64,000 nt of DNA from CBDDKW01 sp965230425 (GCA_965230425.1 CBDDKW010000020.1:124001-188000), one strand, 5' to 3'; positions 46,883-57,500 are shown, numbered from the stretch's first letter. Made by a program: numbers and translations. The notes: a model not told the origin generated them from the letters alone.

Positions 46883-48016
46883 TTATGTTACGCGTAACCA
46901 CTGATTAAAATCTTTTACCGATACTGGCTGGCTAATGTAGTAGCCTTGGCCAGTATCGCAGCCTAATTCTGTTAATAACTGCCAAGCCTCGGCAGTTTCC
47001 AAGCCCGCTGTACTGGTTTTGAAGTCTAAATCATGGGCCAAATTTATCATTGCTTTCAGCATTTGCTCAGCTTCAGGATCTGAGTCTACCCGTAATGCAA
47101 AAGCTTTATCCATTTTAATGGTATCGAAAGGTAATTTTACCAGCTCCGGTAGAGAAACTTTAGCATTGCCAAAGCCATCAATCACTAATTGAAAGCCATA
47201 TTTTTTTAAATGTGCCAGCGTTTTTTCAAAGCGTTGGTATTGAGTAATGGCAATATTTTCTGAAATATCTAAGGCAATTTTTTGTGGTTGTATGCCTTGT
47301 TGAAGCGCCAGTTCATTTAAATGATACGGGAGATCAGCTTCAGCGAGGATGGAGTCAGAAAGATTAAGACTACATTCTAAATTGACTCTTTCTTTATTCC
47401 AGGCAGCGACTTGGGCAAAACAGTGTTTAAAGGTCCAATAACTTAGGTCCATCATCAAATGCGCTTTTTCAGCGAAAGGCAAAATATGTGCAGGGATCAA
47501 AATGCCATGTTGCGGATGACGCCAACGGATCAATGCTTCCGCGCCAATGATTTGTTGAGATTTGAGTGCAACCACTGGTTGGTAAAAGAGTTCAAATTGA
47601 TTATCTTGTAGTGCCACAAGAAATTGTTCTTTCGTGAGTGCTCCACGAGATTTTTCAATGTGATAGAGTTTGTCAGCCAATGCATCGAGAATGATCGGCT
47701 TTTCTAATGTTCCGAGTAAATTTAGTTGCTCACAGCGTCCGATGGCCATCTGCGAGCAGGTAAATTGATGTTGGCTATGTAATAAAATAACGGCAGTGCT
47801 TGAGTTGTTAGATGCCAGAGTATTGAGTAATTTATCATGTGCAGGATGGTCTTGATCGATGATGATGGCTTGCGGATCATACTGCTTAAGAATATCAACC
47901 GAGCCATTGAGGGTACGAGCACTTAAAACTTTGTAGCCGCAGCTGTGACCATACTGTTGAATTTGTTCACAGATCCTATTTTCGCGACTAAGCAGGTGAA
48001 TATATTCATTAGTCAT
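46883..48016 (-). CDS. Receiver-like/EAL-domain protein, degenerate c-di-GMP phosphodiesterase
   Basis: About 377 residues. The N-terminal 120 residues look like a response-regulator receiver (AIIIDQDHP with a possible phospho-Asp; conserved-type Lys-Pro in LEKPI). The rest is an EAL domain: GAEALIRWRHP, SLNLS, IKMDKAF, GLETAEAW and QGYYISQP are all seen. However, the ELTE site reads LDISE, the DDFG loop reads IDGFG (second Asp lost), and AEGVE reads TAGLE. The enzyme may therefore be weak or a c-di-GMP sensor only. The start at 48016 is chosen because AAGGA lies 9 bases upstream; the frame extends to 48073 without such a site. It is divergent from the type I secretion locus and may control it. 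Confidence 0.8.
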   Translation of the reverse strand: MTNEYIHLLSRENRICEQIQQYGHSCGYKVLSARTLNGSVDILKQYDPQAIIIDQDHPAHDKLLNTLASNNSSTAVILLHSQHQFTCSQMAIGRCEQLNLLGTLEKPIILDALADKLYHIEKSRGALTKEQFLVALQDNQFELFYQPVVALKSQQIIGAEALIRWRHPQHGILIPAHILPFAEKAHLMMDLSYWTFKHCFAQVAAWNKERVNLECSLNLSDSILAEADLPYHLNELALQQGIQPQKIALDISENIAITQYQRFEKTLAHLKKYGFQLVIDGFGNAKVSLPELVKLPFDTIKMDKAFALRVDSDPEAEQMLKAMINLAHDLDFKTSTAGLETAEAWQLLTELGCDTGQGYYISQPVSVKDFNQWLRVT

Positions 48017-48285
48017 ATTGCTATCCTTACACATTGTATCCATTTTGCTCGCATAGTGGGTCGTTTGAAACAAATTCGACCACTAATTTCACAGGCTGTA
48101 TTTGTATATCGGCTGCTTGGCAGGAAACTTTAGGTTTTTTTGTAAAAAGAGACAATTTTTTATAAATATTTGTAAAAAACAAGTATTTAAGGCTTGCCAG
48201 AACAGAAATAGCGAGCAATAATAGATGTCACTCCTAATGAATGTTATTTAGGATTTATAACTATTCACGTTAACTAAACAAGGGA

Positions 48286-49893
48286 ATGGATATGAGGGTT
48301 AATACTAGTTTTCCACAGCGGAGATTGCTCAAGTCTCTAATATGCTGTTCAGTATTGGGGGTTTGTTCTAGTCTTGTTGTGTCAACAGCCTCAGCAATCA
48401 CCTTGCAGAATGCTGTTCATCAAACACTGACAACACATCCAGACATTTTAAGTGCAAAGTCTGCTGAAACTGCAGCTCGCCATGATGTCCGTCAAGCTCA
48501 AGGTGGTTTTTTACCAAGCGTTGATCTTGAAGCTGGCATAGGTAAGGAATACAGCAATAATCCTGCAACACGTGCAGCAATTAGGCAAGATACGCGCACC
48601 TTAACTCGTCAAGAAAGTGCTTTGCGTGCAAGCCAGCTATTGTTTGATGGTGGCAATGTTAAGAATACAGTGGCGCAACGTCGTGCAGATTTTTTGACCC
48701 GTCATCACCAAGTATCCGAATCACAAGATGCTTTAGCCTTTGATGCGGCTGATGCATATTTGAACGTTATTCGCCAGCGTGAAATAGTCAGGATCCGTAA
48801 ATCAGACGTAGCAGCGCATATTGAAACACTTGCAAAAGTGCGTAAACGCTTGAAAGCGGGTGCTGGACGTAAATCAGAACTAGATCTCGTAGATAGTAGG
48901 TTAGCTTTATCTAGAGCGCGCTTAACCCGTGCCCAAGGTGACTTACGTGACTCCTACGATACTTATTATAAAGTGATTGGTACACGTGTACCTGATCATT
49001 TAGTGGTACCAACATTACCTACAACACCGGTAACATTAACTGCTGCGCAACATACAGCCATGGGTATTAATCCATCAGTTGCGGCTTTAGAGTCTCAGGT
49101 TGATGCTAATACAGCAGCAATCGGTGTGGCTCGTTCTGCTTATTTCCCAACCTTTACTGTGGATGCAGGTGGTACAGCACAAAATGATTTAGATGGTGTG
49201 AAAGGTCACAATAACGATGCAGAGCTTATGGTTCGTATGCGTTATAACCTCTTCAACGGTGGTAGCGATAAAGCAGCTATTGACTCAGCTATCGCGCGTG
49301 AAACAGAAGCACGTCATGATTTAGATAATATCCGTCGCGATGTGGCTGAAGATGTCGCGTTATCATGGAACAATTTACAAGCATCCATTAAACGTCTGCC
49401 TAATCTGCGTATACACAGAGATCAAAGTAGAAACGTATTTATCGCTTACGGCAAGCAATTCCAATTAGGTCAACGTACATTATTTGACTTATTGAATGCT
49501 GAAACTGAGTACATTGATGCTAAAGCAAGTTTAACTGATGGCATCTATGACGTTAGAAGTGGTACTTACCGATTATTAGCAAGCACGGGTACGATTATTC
49601 CGAAAATGTTTGGTAATAACCAAACTGTAAGAACTAACTTACCTCGTGTCTACGGCGCTAAAGGTAAGGGCGGTAAACAAATCGCTCAATCCAAAGGAAT
49701 GAAAAATATTCCTGCTGACAAAGATGTGAGCTTAGCTGATTTCATTACTGTGCCAAGTAACGGTAAGAAATCATCGACCAAACTAGCTGCAAACCATCAT
49801 TCCTCTGGAGCTGATGCAAATGCTAGCAAAGGGCATGGTAAAGGCAAGTCCTCACAAAATGCTAAAAAAAACAGCAAGGCCAAACAAGCCTAG
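48286..49893 (+). CDS. TolC-family outer membrane protein of a type I secretion system
   Basis: 535 residues. Signal peptide (about 1-38) with a positive start, LICCSVLGVCSSLVV and an ASA cleavage site. Two outer-membrane efflux repeats follow, with long coiled-coil helices (AAETAARHDVRQAQGGFLPS, RQRTLFDLLNAETEYIDAKA type). After residue 430 there is an unusual Lys/Gly/Ser-rich tail. Forms the outer-membrane channel for the ABC/HlyD pair encoded downstream (AggA/LapE type). At 49864-49871 an A8 tract creates A AAA AAC in frame, and the -1 frame continues into a SPOR domain; see the next entry. The true product may be about 667 residues. Confidence 0.9.
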   Translation: MDMRVNTSFPQRRLLKSLICCSVLGVCSSLVVSTASAITLQNAVHQTLTTHPDILSAKSAETAARHDVRQAQGGFLPSVDLEAGIGKEYSNNPATRAAIRQDTRTLTRQESALRASQLLFDGGNVKNTVAQRRADFLTRHHQVSESQDALAFDAADAYLNVIRQREIVRIRKSDVAAHIETLAKVRKRLKAGAGRKSELDLVDSRLALSRARLTRAQGDLRDSYDTYYKVIGTRVPDHLVVPTLPTTPVTLTAAQHTAMGINPSVAALESQVDANTAAIGVARSAYFPTFTVDAGGTAQNDLDGVKGHNNDAELMVRMRYNLFNGGSDKAAIDSAIARETEARHDLDNIRRDVAEDVALSWNNLQASIKRLPNLRIHRDQSRNVFIAYGKQFQLGQRTLFDLLNAETEYIDAKASLTDGIYDVRSGTYRLLASTGTIIPKMFGNNQTVRTNLPRVYGAKGKGGKQIAQSKGMKNIPADKDVSLADFITVPSNGKKSSTKLAANHHSSGADANASKGHGKGKSSQNAKKNSKAKQA

Positions 49894-49931
49894 CTAGTCT
49901 CAACACTGCAAAGCAGAATGATGTACAAAAT

Positions 49932-50288
49932 GTGCATCATTCTGCTAAAGCGGTACCTTCCCACACTCTTACTACCGATGAAAACCATTTATTAGCAATG
50001 AATAGTGATCACTATACATTGCAGTTAGTGGCAATGGCTTCAGAATCTCAGTTAAATAATATGGTTGTGGATAGGCATTTACAAAGTCATACCAGCTATT
50101 ATCACGCCCAATTAAATGGTAAGAATATGTACATATTAACCATGGGTAATTATGCGAATAAATATTTAGCAGCAGATGCTATATCTCATTTACCTAGTTC
50201 ACTGCGTGATTTACACCCAATAGTACGTAGTGTTGCATCCGTGCAGCAACGAATTAAGGCCGGTCAGGTAAATGCTGGAATAGCTTAA
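49932..50288 (+). CDS. SPOR-domain segment, probably the frameshifted C-terminus of the TolC protein
   Basis: 118 residues if read from the GTG at 49932. Residues from about 27 on form a SPOR-like peptidoglycan-binding domain (HYTLQLVAMASESQLNNMV, then AQLNGKNMYILTMGNYANK and AADAISHLPSSLRDL). There is no ATG or ribosome-binding site. The frame is open upstream to 49866, inside the tolC coding region, and joins the tolC frame by a single -1 step at the A8 tract at 49864-49871. Either a slippage-dependent fusion, a phase-variable tract, or a one-base sequence error is implied. SPOR domains bind denuded glycan, which would anchor the channel at the septum. Confidence 0.65.
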   Translation: MHHSAKAVPSHTLTTDENHLLAMNSDHYTLQLVAMASESQLNNMVVDRHLQSHTSYYHAQLNGKNMYILTMGNYANKYLAADAISHLPSSLRDLHPIVRSVASVQQRIKAGQVNAGIA

Positions 50289-50325
50289 AAGTTAAACATC
50301 AATTTATTGTGTATAGGAAAAGTGC

Positions 50326-50385
50326 CGTCATCCCGCGGTTTGACCGTGGGATCTTGGACCCCGTGGTTAAACCACGGGGTGACGG
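50326..50385. repeat. GTCATCCCG-type palindromic repeat
   Basis: CCGTCATCCCGCGG at the left pairs with CCACGGGGTGACGG at the right with two mismatches, and each half has its own small hairpin (CCCGTGG-TTAA-CCACGGG). Same core as the repeats at 24638 and 4893. As the transcript leaves the SPOR segment it can form a strong stem. Confidence 0.7.
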
Positions 50386-50622
50386 AGGATAAAAAACAAA
50401 ATGATAAATGTCAGCAGTTACTCTTATAACTTGCCTCACATAAAACGCATTACAAAAATACACAATAACGGCAAAAAACTGGCAATTGCGAAAATATTTT
50501 TGTTTATTAATGCGAATTATTCCAACTCTACTATACTGTATACAACGCACACCACGGGTAACCCCCTGGTGTTTATAGAGAATTTTATAAATAATGGATA
50601 ATGACTCTATTAAGGAGCAATA
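50386..50622. other. Non-coding leader before the secretion ATPase gene
   Basis: About 240 AT-rich bases, together with the palindrome a 334-bp gap. A 66-codon frame at 50401 has no ribosome-binding site or protein-like composition and is not called. An AAGGAG at 50612-50617 precedes the GTG at 50623. The promoter of the secretion operon is probably here but cannot be pinned down. Confidence 0.45.
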
Positions 50623-52779
50623 GTGGCAGAAGCGGAGTTTGAAGGCGTTGCGAGGGAAGTGACGCTCAATGATCCTTTACTTGAATGCTTAGTGATCATT
50701 ACAAAATTGAAGGAGCGCCCATATTCTGCCGATTCTTTAAAGGCTGGCCTACCTTTGATTGATTCACACTTTACTCCTAATTTATTTATCCGTGCAGCAC
50801 AACGTGCAGGATTAAATGCAAAAGTTGTGCGCCGACCATTGAACAAAATATCCTCACTAGTCTTACCCGCAGTGTTACTCCTTAATAATGGTCAAGCCTG
50901 CGTCTACCGTGAGCGCAATAGCGATGGTTCAGCTCAGGTGATATTCCCAGAGATGGGTGATGAAATTGCCCGCGTAGATTTAGACAATCTCGCTAAAGAA
51001 TATTCAGGTTATGCAATTTTCATTCAAACTCATGAAGAATTTGAAACCCGTGCTGAAGAAGAAAAATTTAATGTCAATCCACGCAACTGGTTCTGGGGAA
51101 CCCTGTGGCGATTTAAGCGCGTTTATTTTCAAGTTATCTTAGCGGCACTGTTTATTAACTTATTTGCATTGGCAACACCGCTATTTGTCATGAATGTTTA
51201 TGATAGGGTGGTTCCTAATAATGCTATTGAGACATTGTGGGTCTTGGCCATCGGTGTCTTGATCGTTTTTAGCTTCGATTTTATTTTACGTACTTTGCGA
51301 GGTTATTTTATTGATCTTGCTGGAAAAAAAGTTGATATTATTTTAGCCAGCGCGCTATTCCAACAAGTCCTGGGGATCCAAATGAAAGTGCGTCCTGCAT
51401 CAACAGGCGTACAAGCAAACCATTTACGAGACTTTGAGAATGTCAGGGACTTTTTTACTTCAGCAACCATTGCCAGTATTGTCGATTTACCTTTTATCTT
51501 CTTATTTATTTGGATTATTTATCTATTAGCTGGGTCAATTGCATTAATTCCCTTAATTGCTATTCCATTGGTTGTGATTGTTGCCGTTTTAATTAGTATC
51601 CCACTGAATCGTGCCGTGGCTAAATCTTTTGTGGGTAGTTCACAAAAGCATGCGATATTAATCGAATCTTTGGGTAATTTAGATGTGATTAAAAGTGTGT
51701 CTGCTGAAGGCTTAACCCTAGGTCGGTGGGAAAAATATGTGGGTATCACCGCAGAGGCAGGATTAAAGTCACGATTTTACTCCACATTAGCTGTGAATTT
51801 TACCACGGTAGTACACTATGGTGTGACCGTTGCTGTGGTTGTCTTCGGCGTATATATGATTGAAAAAGGCGATTTGACCGTCGGGGGTTTGATTGCTAGT
51901 ACCATCTTAAGTGGGCGAGCATTAGCGCCACTTGGGCAAATCACTAGTTTGTTAACACGTTACCAGTTAACAAAACTGTCCTTACAAGCCTTAAACAATG
52001 TCATGGATATGCCCCTAGAGCGACCAACAAGGCATAAATTCCTGCATCGGCCTAAGTTTGATGGTGAGATTGAATTTGAAGAAGTCAGCTTTAAATATCC
52101 CGAGCAAGAAATGGATTTATTTAAATCTTTAAGTTTTAAAATTAAATCCGGTAAGAAAGTGGGTATTATTGGTAGCATGGGATCGGGCAAATCAACCCTA
52201 CAAAAATTATTGATGGGCTTCTATGCTCCGGACAGTGGAGCCATTCGCATTGATGGAACAGATATGAGTCAGATTGATCCTGCAGACTTACGGCGTCATA
52301 TTGGCTATGTGCAGCAGGAACCAAAGTTATTTTTTGGAACTGTGCGAGACAATATCGCTATGAAAGCTCCCTGGGTAGAAGACCAAGCCATATTAGAAGC
52401 TGCGACTTTATCAGGTGCACATCAATTTATCGCTAGACATCCCAGTGGCTATGATATGCCAGTTGGTGAGAGTGGTGCAGGTTTATCCGGCGGTCAATGC
52501 CAATCAATTACCATCGCCCGTGCGATTTTGTTATCACCGACGATGCTGCTGCTAGATGAGCCAACTAGCTCTATGGATAACAGTACGGAGCATGCATTTA
52601 TTCGCAACATTAAAGAAAGTATGCAAGAGAAGACAGTCTTGCTGGTTACACATAAAATGTCATTACTCGATTTGGTTGATAGATTATTAGTTTTACAAAA
52701 TGGTAAAGTTGTTGCTGATGGACCTAAGCAGCAAGTATTAGAATTTTTAACCCAATTAAATAAAGAAAGAGACGAGTAG
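50623..52779 (+). CDS. Type I secretion ABC transporter, LapB/LssB-like
   Basis: 718 residues. An N-terminal C39-like domain (about 15-140) lacks the catalytic Cys-containing CGxxCL motif, so it is a substrate-docking domain as in RTX and LapA transporters, not a protease. Then a six-helix transmembrane domain (about 165-440) and an ATPase domain: Walker A IGSMGSGKST, signature LSGGQ, Walker B MLLLDEPTSS and the switch His in VTHK. Starts with GTG. The stop is separated by a single base from the next start, so it is translationally coupled with the HlyD-like gene. The exported substrate is not in the window; a large adhesin is the usual one. Confidence 0.93.
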   Translation: MAEAEFEGVAREVTLNDPLLECLVIITKLKERPYSADSLKAGLPLIDSHFTPNLFIRAAQRAGLNAKVVRRPLNKISSLVLPAVLLLNNGQACVYRERNSDGSAQVIFPEMGDEIARVDLDNLAKEYSGYAIFIQTHEEFETRAEEEKFNVNPRNWFWGTLWRFKRVYFQVILAALFINLFALATPLFVMNVYDRVVPNNAIETLWVLAIGVLIVFSFDFILRTLRGYFIDLAGKKVDIILASALFQQVLGIQMKVRPASTGVQANHLRDFENVRDFFTSATIASIVDLPFIFLFIWIIYLLAGSIALIPLIAIPLVVIVAVLISIPLNRAVAKSFVGSSQKHAILIESLGNLDVIKSVSAEGLTLGRWEKYVGITAEAGLKSRFYSTLAVNFTTVVHYGVTVAVVVFGVYMIEKGDLTVGGLIASTILSGRALAPLGQITSLLTRYQLTKLSLQALNNVMDMPLERPTRHKFLHRPKFDGEIEFEEVSFKYPEQEMDLFKSLSFKIKSGKKVGIIGSMGSGKSTLQKLLMGFYAPDSGAIRIDGTDMSQIDPADLRRHIGYVQQEPKLFFGTVRDNIAMKAPWVEDQAILEAATLSGAHQFIARHPSGYDMPVGESGAGLSGGQCQSITIARAILLSPTMLLLDEPTSSMDNSTEHAFIRNIKESMQEKTVLLVTHKMSLLDLVDRLLVLQNGKVVADGPKQQVLEFLTQLNKERDE

Positions 52780-52780
52780 C

Positions 52781-54115
52781 ATGGGTAAAGAGCCTGATGA
52801 TGACAATAAAAATATCAATGATGATGAAAATCTGCATGAAGATGAACATATGCATGCGGATGACAATGTTGAGCAAGACGTTAGTGTCAGTAATGATAAA
52901 GTCAAAGATGTTAAGCCAGAGTACGAAGATCTAGATTTCATTGACGATAGTCGACGAGCGATTTTAAATGAATCAGGTGGTTGGTCTAATGTGCTTTTAT
53001 ATAGCATTGTTTTATTTTTAATCATTGCGGTCATTTGGGCGAAGTTTGCCGTACTTGATGAAATCACTCGCGCAGAAGGTAAAGTCATTCCATCTTCACA
53101 AGTGCAGGTTATTCAGAATTTAGAAGGTGGTATTTTATCTGAGATATTGGTATCTGAAGGTGATGTTGTTGAGAAAGATCAAGTCTTACTCCGAATCGAC
53201 GATACCAGATTCTCTTCCTCATTCCGTGAAAATCGCAGTAAATATCTTTCTTTATTAGCTGCTGTTGCGCGGCTTCGTGCTGAAGCAACCGGTAAGAAAA
53301 AAGTGGCTTTCCCTGAGATTGTTAAAAGAGAAGCACCGGATTTACTCGCAAATGAACAACATTTATTTGACTCACAATATGAGCAATTGGAGTCAAGTTT
53401 AAAAACCTTACGCGGTAATTATTTATTGGCAGAAGAAGAATTAGCCATTACTAGGCCATTAGTAAAAGAAGGCTTAATGTCAAAACTTGAATTACTACGT
53501 TTGCAACGTGAAGTGAATGAATTGAAGGGAAAAATTGATGCGGAAACTGATAATTTTCGTTCCCATGCCCAAGAAGAATTAAATACGAAAGAAGCTGAAT
53601 TAACTTCATTATCTGAAGCATTAATGGCCATGGAAGACCGCGTAGTCAGGGCAACAGTACGTTCTCCCGTACACGGTACAGTGAAAAAAGTGAATATTGC
53701 GACCATTGGGGGGGTCATCCAGCCAGGTAAGGATATTATGGAAATCGTACCTTTAGAAGATACCTTATTAGTAGAAGCAAGAGTCCGTCCTTCAGATATT
53801 GCCTTTATACACCCGGGCCAAGAAGCGGTGGTAAAAGTGACAGCATATGATTATGCTATTTATGGTGGTTTAGATGGTGTCGTTGAATATATTAGTGCGG
53901 ATACCATAAAAGAAGATGAAAATGGTGAAGAAGAATATTATTATAAAATATTGGTTCGTACGGATACAAACCACTTAGGTTCTAATGAGAAGCCACTACC
54001 TATTATTCCAGGAATGATTGTTTCAGTCGATATTCTAACAGGTAAAAAATCCGTTTTAGATTATCTATTGAAACCTATATTGCGTGCTAAATATAGAGCA
54101 TTATCAGAAAGATAA
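52781..54115 (+). CDS. HlyD-family membrane fusion protein of the type I system
   Basis: 444 residues. A very acidic N-terminus (about 1-55) is followed by one membrane helix (about 72-88, VLLYSIVLFLIIAVIWA), a lipoyl-like half (VIQNLEGGILSEILVSEGD), long coiled coils (150-280), and the second lipoyl half with the beta-barrel (RSPVHGTVKKVNIATIGGVI). It bridges the inner-membrane ABC transporter and the TolC channel. The acid-rich cytosolic tail is longer than in HlyD and fits the LapC-like group. It is followed 34 bp later by the STAS gene. Confidence 0.93.
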   Translation: MGKEPDDDNKNINDDENLHEDEHMHADDNVEQDVSVSNDKVKDVKPEYEDLDFIDDSRRAILNESGGWSNVLLYSIVLFLIIAVIWAKFAVLDEITRAEGKVIPSSQVQVIQNLEGGILSEILVSEGDVVEKDQVLLRIDDTRFSSSFRENRSKYLSLLAAVARLRAEATGKKKVAFPEIVKREAPDLLANEQHLFDSQYEQLESSLKTLRGNYLLAEEELAITRPLVKEGLMSKLELLRLQREVNELKGKIDAETDNFRSHAQEELNTKEAELTSLSEALMAMEDRVVRATVRSPVHGTVKKVNIATIGGVIQPGKDIMEIVPLEDTLLVEARVRPSDIAFIHPGQEAVVKVTAYDYAIYGGLDGVVEYISADTIKEDENGEEEYYYKILVRTDTNHLGSNEKPLPIIPGMIVSVDILTGKKSVLDYLLKPILRAKYRALSER

Positions 54116-54149
54116 TCGGAGATTAGCATTAAGTATTGAGGAGAACAAC

Positions 54150-54503
54150 GTGTCTATTGATAGCGAGTTATCAACAGATAAAAAGTCACTCACTATCACA
54201 ATTGATGGTGATTTTGACTCAAGCATTGCTGAAGAATTCAAACAAGCCTATGAAGCGCATGATGAGCCACTAGAATTATTTATTCTAAATATGCACACCA
54301 TTCATTATATGGACAGTACGGCTTTAGGCTTATTATTAGTGATGCGAGAATACGCAGAAAATAATGGTATTGATATTCACATTGTTAATATGAACGACGT
54401 GGTCTTAGAAATATTCCGGGTATTAAATTTTCATAAATTATTTAAACCAGAATATAATAGAGAAACATATAAAGTAGATTGGGTTGCACATTTTCGAAAT
54501 TAG
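54150..54503 (+). CDS. STAS-domain protein (anti-sigma-factor-antagonist type)
   Basis: 117 residues. The STAS core is clear: LTITIDGDFDSSIAEEFKQA, then LFILNMHTIHYMDSTALGLLL, where the Ser in DSTALG is the residue phosphorylated in SpoIIAA-type proteins. The GTG at 54150 is chosen because GAGGAG at 54138-54143 is 6 bases upstream; the frame upstream overlaps the HlyD gene. It is last in the secretion operon. No partner kinase or phosphatase is in the window, so whether it regulates secretion by partner switching is inferred from position only. Confidence 0.85.
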   Translation: MSIDSELSTDKKSLTITIDGDFDSSIAEEFKQAYEAHDEPLELFILNMHTIHYMDSTALGLLLVMREYAENNGIDIHIVNMNDVVLEIFRVLNFHKLFKPEYNRETYKVDWVAHFRN

Positions 54504-54515
54504 TTGGGTATAGCC

Positions 54516-57500
54516 ATGAATGATAAATTACTTGCAGGCTTTGACATTCCAACTTCACCGCTGCGAACGGCTATCACCGATGCCTACCACGCAGATGAAA
54601 CGACCTGTGTTGAACATTTATTACATGAGGCAACATTGTCTCCTGCACAAAAAAAACAAATCCAGGCAACAGCAACAAAATTAGTTGAGATTGTACGCCA
54701 AAAGCGTGTTGGTCAGAGTGGTCTAGATGCTTTTTTATTACAATATGACTTATCCAGTGAAGAGGGTATTGCCCTTATGTGCATGGCGGAAGCTTTGCTA
54801 CGGATCCCGGATGCAGGTACTGCCGATCAACTCATCAAAGATAAAATTACCTCAGCCAATTGGCAAGACCATGTGGGATCTAGCGAGTCAATGTTTGTTA
54901 ATGCTGCTACATGGGGATTAATGTTAACGGGCAAGGTCTATGATTGGCATGATGTGCAAGCTAAGACATTGACAAATAACATTAAACGCCTTGCAAGTCG
55001 TAGTGGTGAGCCTGTTATTCGCAAGGCTGTAACCTATGCTATGAAAGTACTAGGTCAGCAATTTGTTATGGGGCGGACGATTAAAGAAGCGTTAAAGCGT
55101 GCGAAAGTGCTTGAGGCGCAGGGTTATCGATATTCTTATGATATGTTAGGCGAGGCTGCACGCACTGAACAAGATGCACTCCTGTATTTTCAAGCGTATA
55201 GAGAAGCCATTGAAGCAATTGGTCGAGGGTCTAAAAAAACTGATTTTATTCATGGACCAGGGATTTCTGTAAAATTATCCGCTCTACATCCACGTTATGA
55301 ATTTTCTAAACAGCAGAGTGTCATAAAAGATATTTCTGATCGTTTATTAGAATTAGCTGTTTTAGCGAAACAATGGAATCTAAGTTTAACCGTAGATGCG
55401 GAGGAAGCCGATCGTTTAGACTTATCGCTAGATATTATTGAAAAAGTATTTTCTGATAGTGCATTGTCAGGCTGGGAAGGTTTTGGTTTAGCCGTGCAAT
55501 CTTATCAAAAGCGCGCATGGGCAGTATTAGATTGGTTAGAGGATTTATCCCTACGTCATAAACGTCGGATTATGGTACGTTTAATTAAAGGTGCCTATTG
55601 GGATACGGAAATAAAACATGCGCAAAGCTTAGGTTTGCAAGGTTATCCTGTTTTTACACGTAAAAACTCTACTGATGTTTCCTTTATTGCCTGTGCAAAG
55701 AAGATAATAAGTGCGGAAAAAGCTTTTTATCCCATGTTTGCTACCCACAATGCCAATACGGTCGCGACGATTTTAACTTTAATGGGCAAGCGTAAAGATT
55801 ATGAATTTCAATGTTTGCATGGTATGGGACAAACTTTATACGACGAAATCGTAGGTGAAGACAACTATGATGTCCCTTGTAGAATTTATGCGCCTGTAGG
55901 TAGTCACGAAGATTTACTTGCCTATTTGGTGCGTCGGCTATTAGAAAATGGCGCAAATACCTCTTTTGTTAACCGCATTGTCGATGAAGAGTTGCCGATT
56001 AAAGAGATTATTCGTGATCCTATGGAAAAAATCCGCAAATATCAGCATAAGCCACATCCTTTGATTCCTTTACCCAGTGCGCTATATGGAGAAGTGCGAC
56101 AAAATTCGCGGGGTTGTGATTTGTCTCATTGGCATGAGTTACAAGCACTGGAAAAAGGTATCGCCCAAGCTCAAACACAACCCTGGCAGGCAAGTGCTTT
56201 AATTGAAGGCCAAGCTAATGCCGATGGTATTACCCAACCTGTCTTTAGTCCAGCTAATCACTCACAACAAATCGGTAGTATCACTGAGAGCACACAGGCA
56301 GATATAGAGACGGCATTGACTACGGCAGAAAATAATTTCCCACAATGGAATTATCTTGGTGCTGAGAAACGTGCTGTCTGTCTTGAGGCAACGGCTAAAT
56401 TACTGGAGCAACATCGTGATCAATTGATTGCTATGGCAATCCATGAGGCAGGCAAAACTGTGCAGGATGCGGTTGCCGAAGTGCGTGAGGCGGTAGATTT
56501 TTGTTACTACTATGCTGCGCAGGCACGCCAGCATTTAGCTGAGCCAGAATTATTACCCGGACCAACAGGAGAATACAATGCCTTAAGCTACCAAGGTCGA
56601 GGTACTATTTTATGTATCAGTCCTTGGAATTTTCCTTTGGCTATATTTACTGGCCAAATTGCTGCTGCTTTAGTGACAGGTAATTGTGTTATTGCAAAAC
56701 CTGCTGAACAAACGCCCTTGATTGCTTATTTTGCTGTTGAATTATTTCATACTGCCGGTGTGCCGAAGTCAGTATTGCAATTATTACCAGGTAGTGGTGA
56801 GGTAGTCGGCGCCCAATTAGTCCAAGACCAACGTATTCATGGTGTCATGTTTACTGGCTCTACACAGACTGCACAGCAGATCCAGCGTAGCCTGAGCGAG
56901 CGCGGTGGTGCTATTGCCCCCTTAGTTGCGGAAACTGGCGGTTTAAATGCCATGATTGTGGATTCATCGGCACTACCAGAGCAAGTGGTTGTAGATGTTT
57001 GTGATTCAGCTTTTGGTAGTGCAGGTCAGCGGTGTTCAGCGCTAAGAGTTTTATTTGTTCAGGAAGATATTGCCTCTGGATTATTGGCCATGCTCAAAGG
57101 GGCCATGGCAGAATTATATGTAGGTCATCCTGGTCAGTTAAGTACAGATATTGGGCCGGTGATTGATGCCGATGCTTTAGCTATGTTACAAGACCATTAT
57201 CAACGCATGACAGAAGAAGCTGAGTTGATCCACCAAGTTGCATTACCTGCAGAATGCACTGCCGGGAATTATTTTGCGCCCTGTGCGTTTAAATTATCAT
57301 CTTTGGATCAACTAACACATGAAATTTTTGGGCCGATTTTACATGTGATTACTTATGCGGCTGATGAATTAGATGCGGTTATTGATAGTATTAATGCTAC
57401 AGGGTATGGCTTAACTTTTGGGATCCATAGCCGTATAGATGTGAATATTGAATATATTAGCCAGCGCGTAAGGGCGGGCAATATTTATGTGAATCGTTCG

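Noticed and set aside
50401..50601. 66-residue open frame between the SPOR segment and the ABC transporter
   Set aside because: No ribosome-binding site, AT-driven composition and position in a leader region; treated as non-coding.
50665..51040. C39 peptidase activity in the ABC transporter
   Set aside because: The region has the fold's position and length, but the catalytic Cys motif is absent, so it is a C39-like docking domain.
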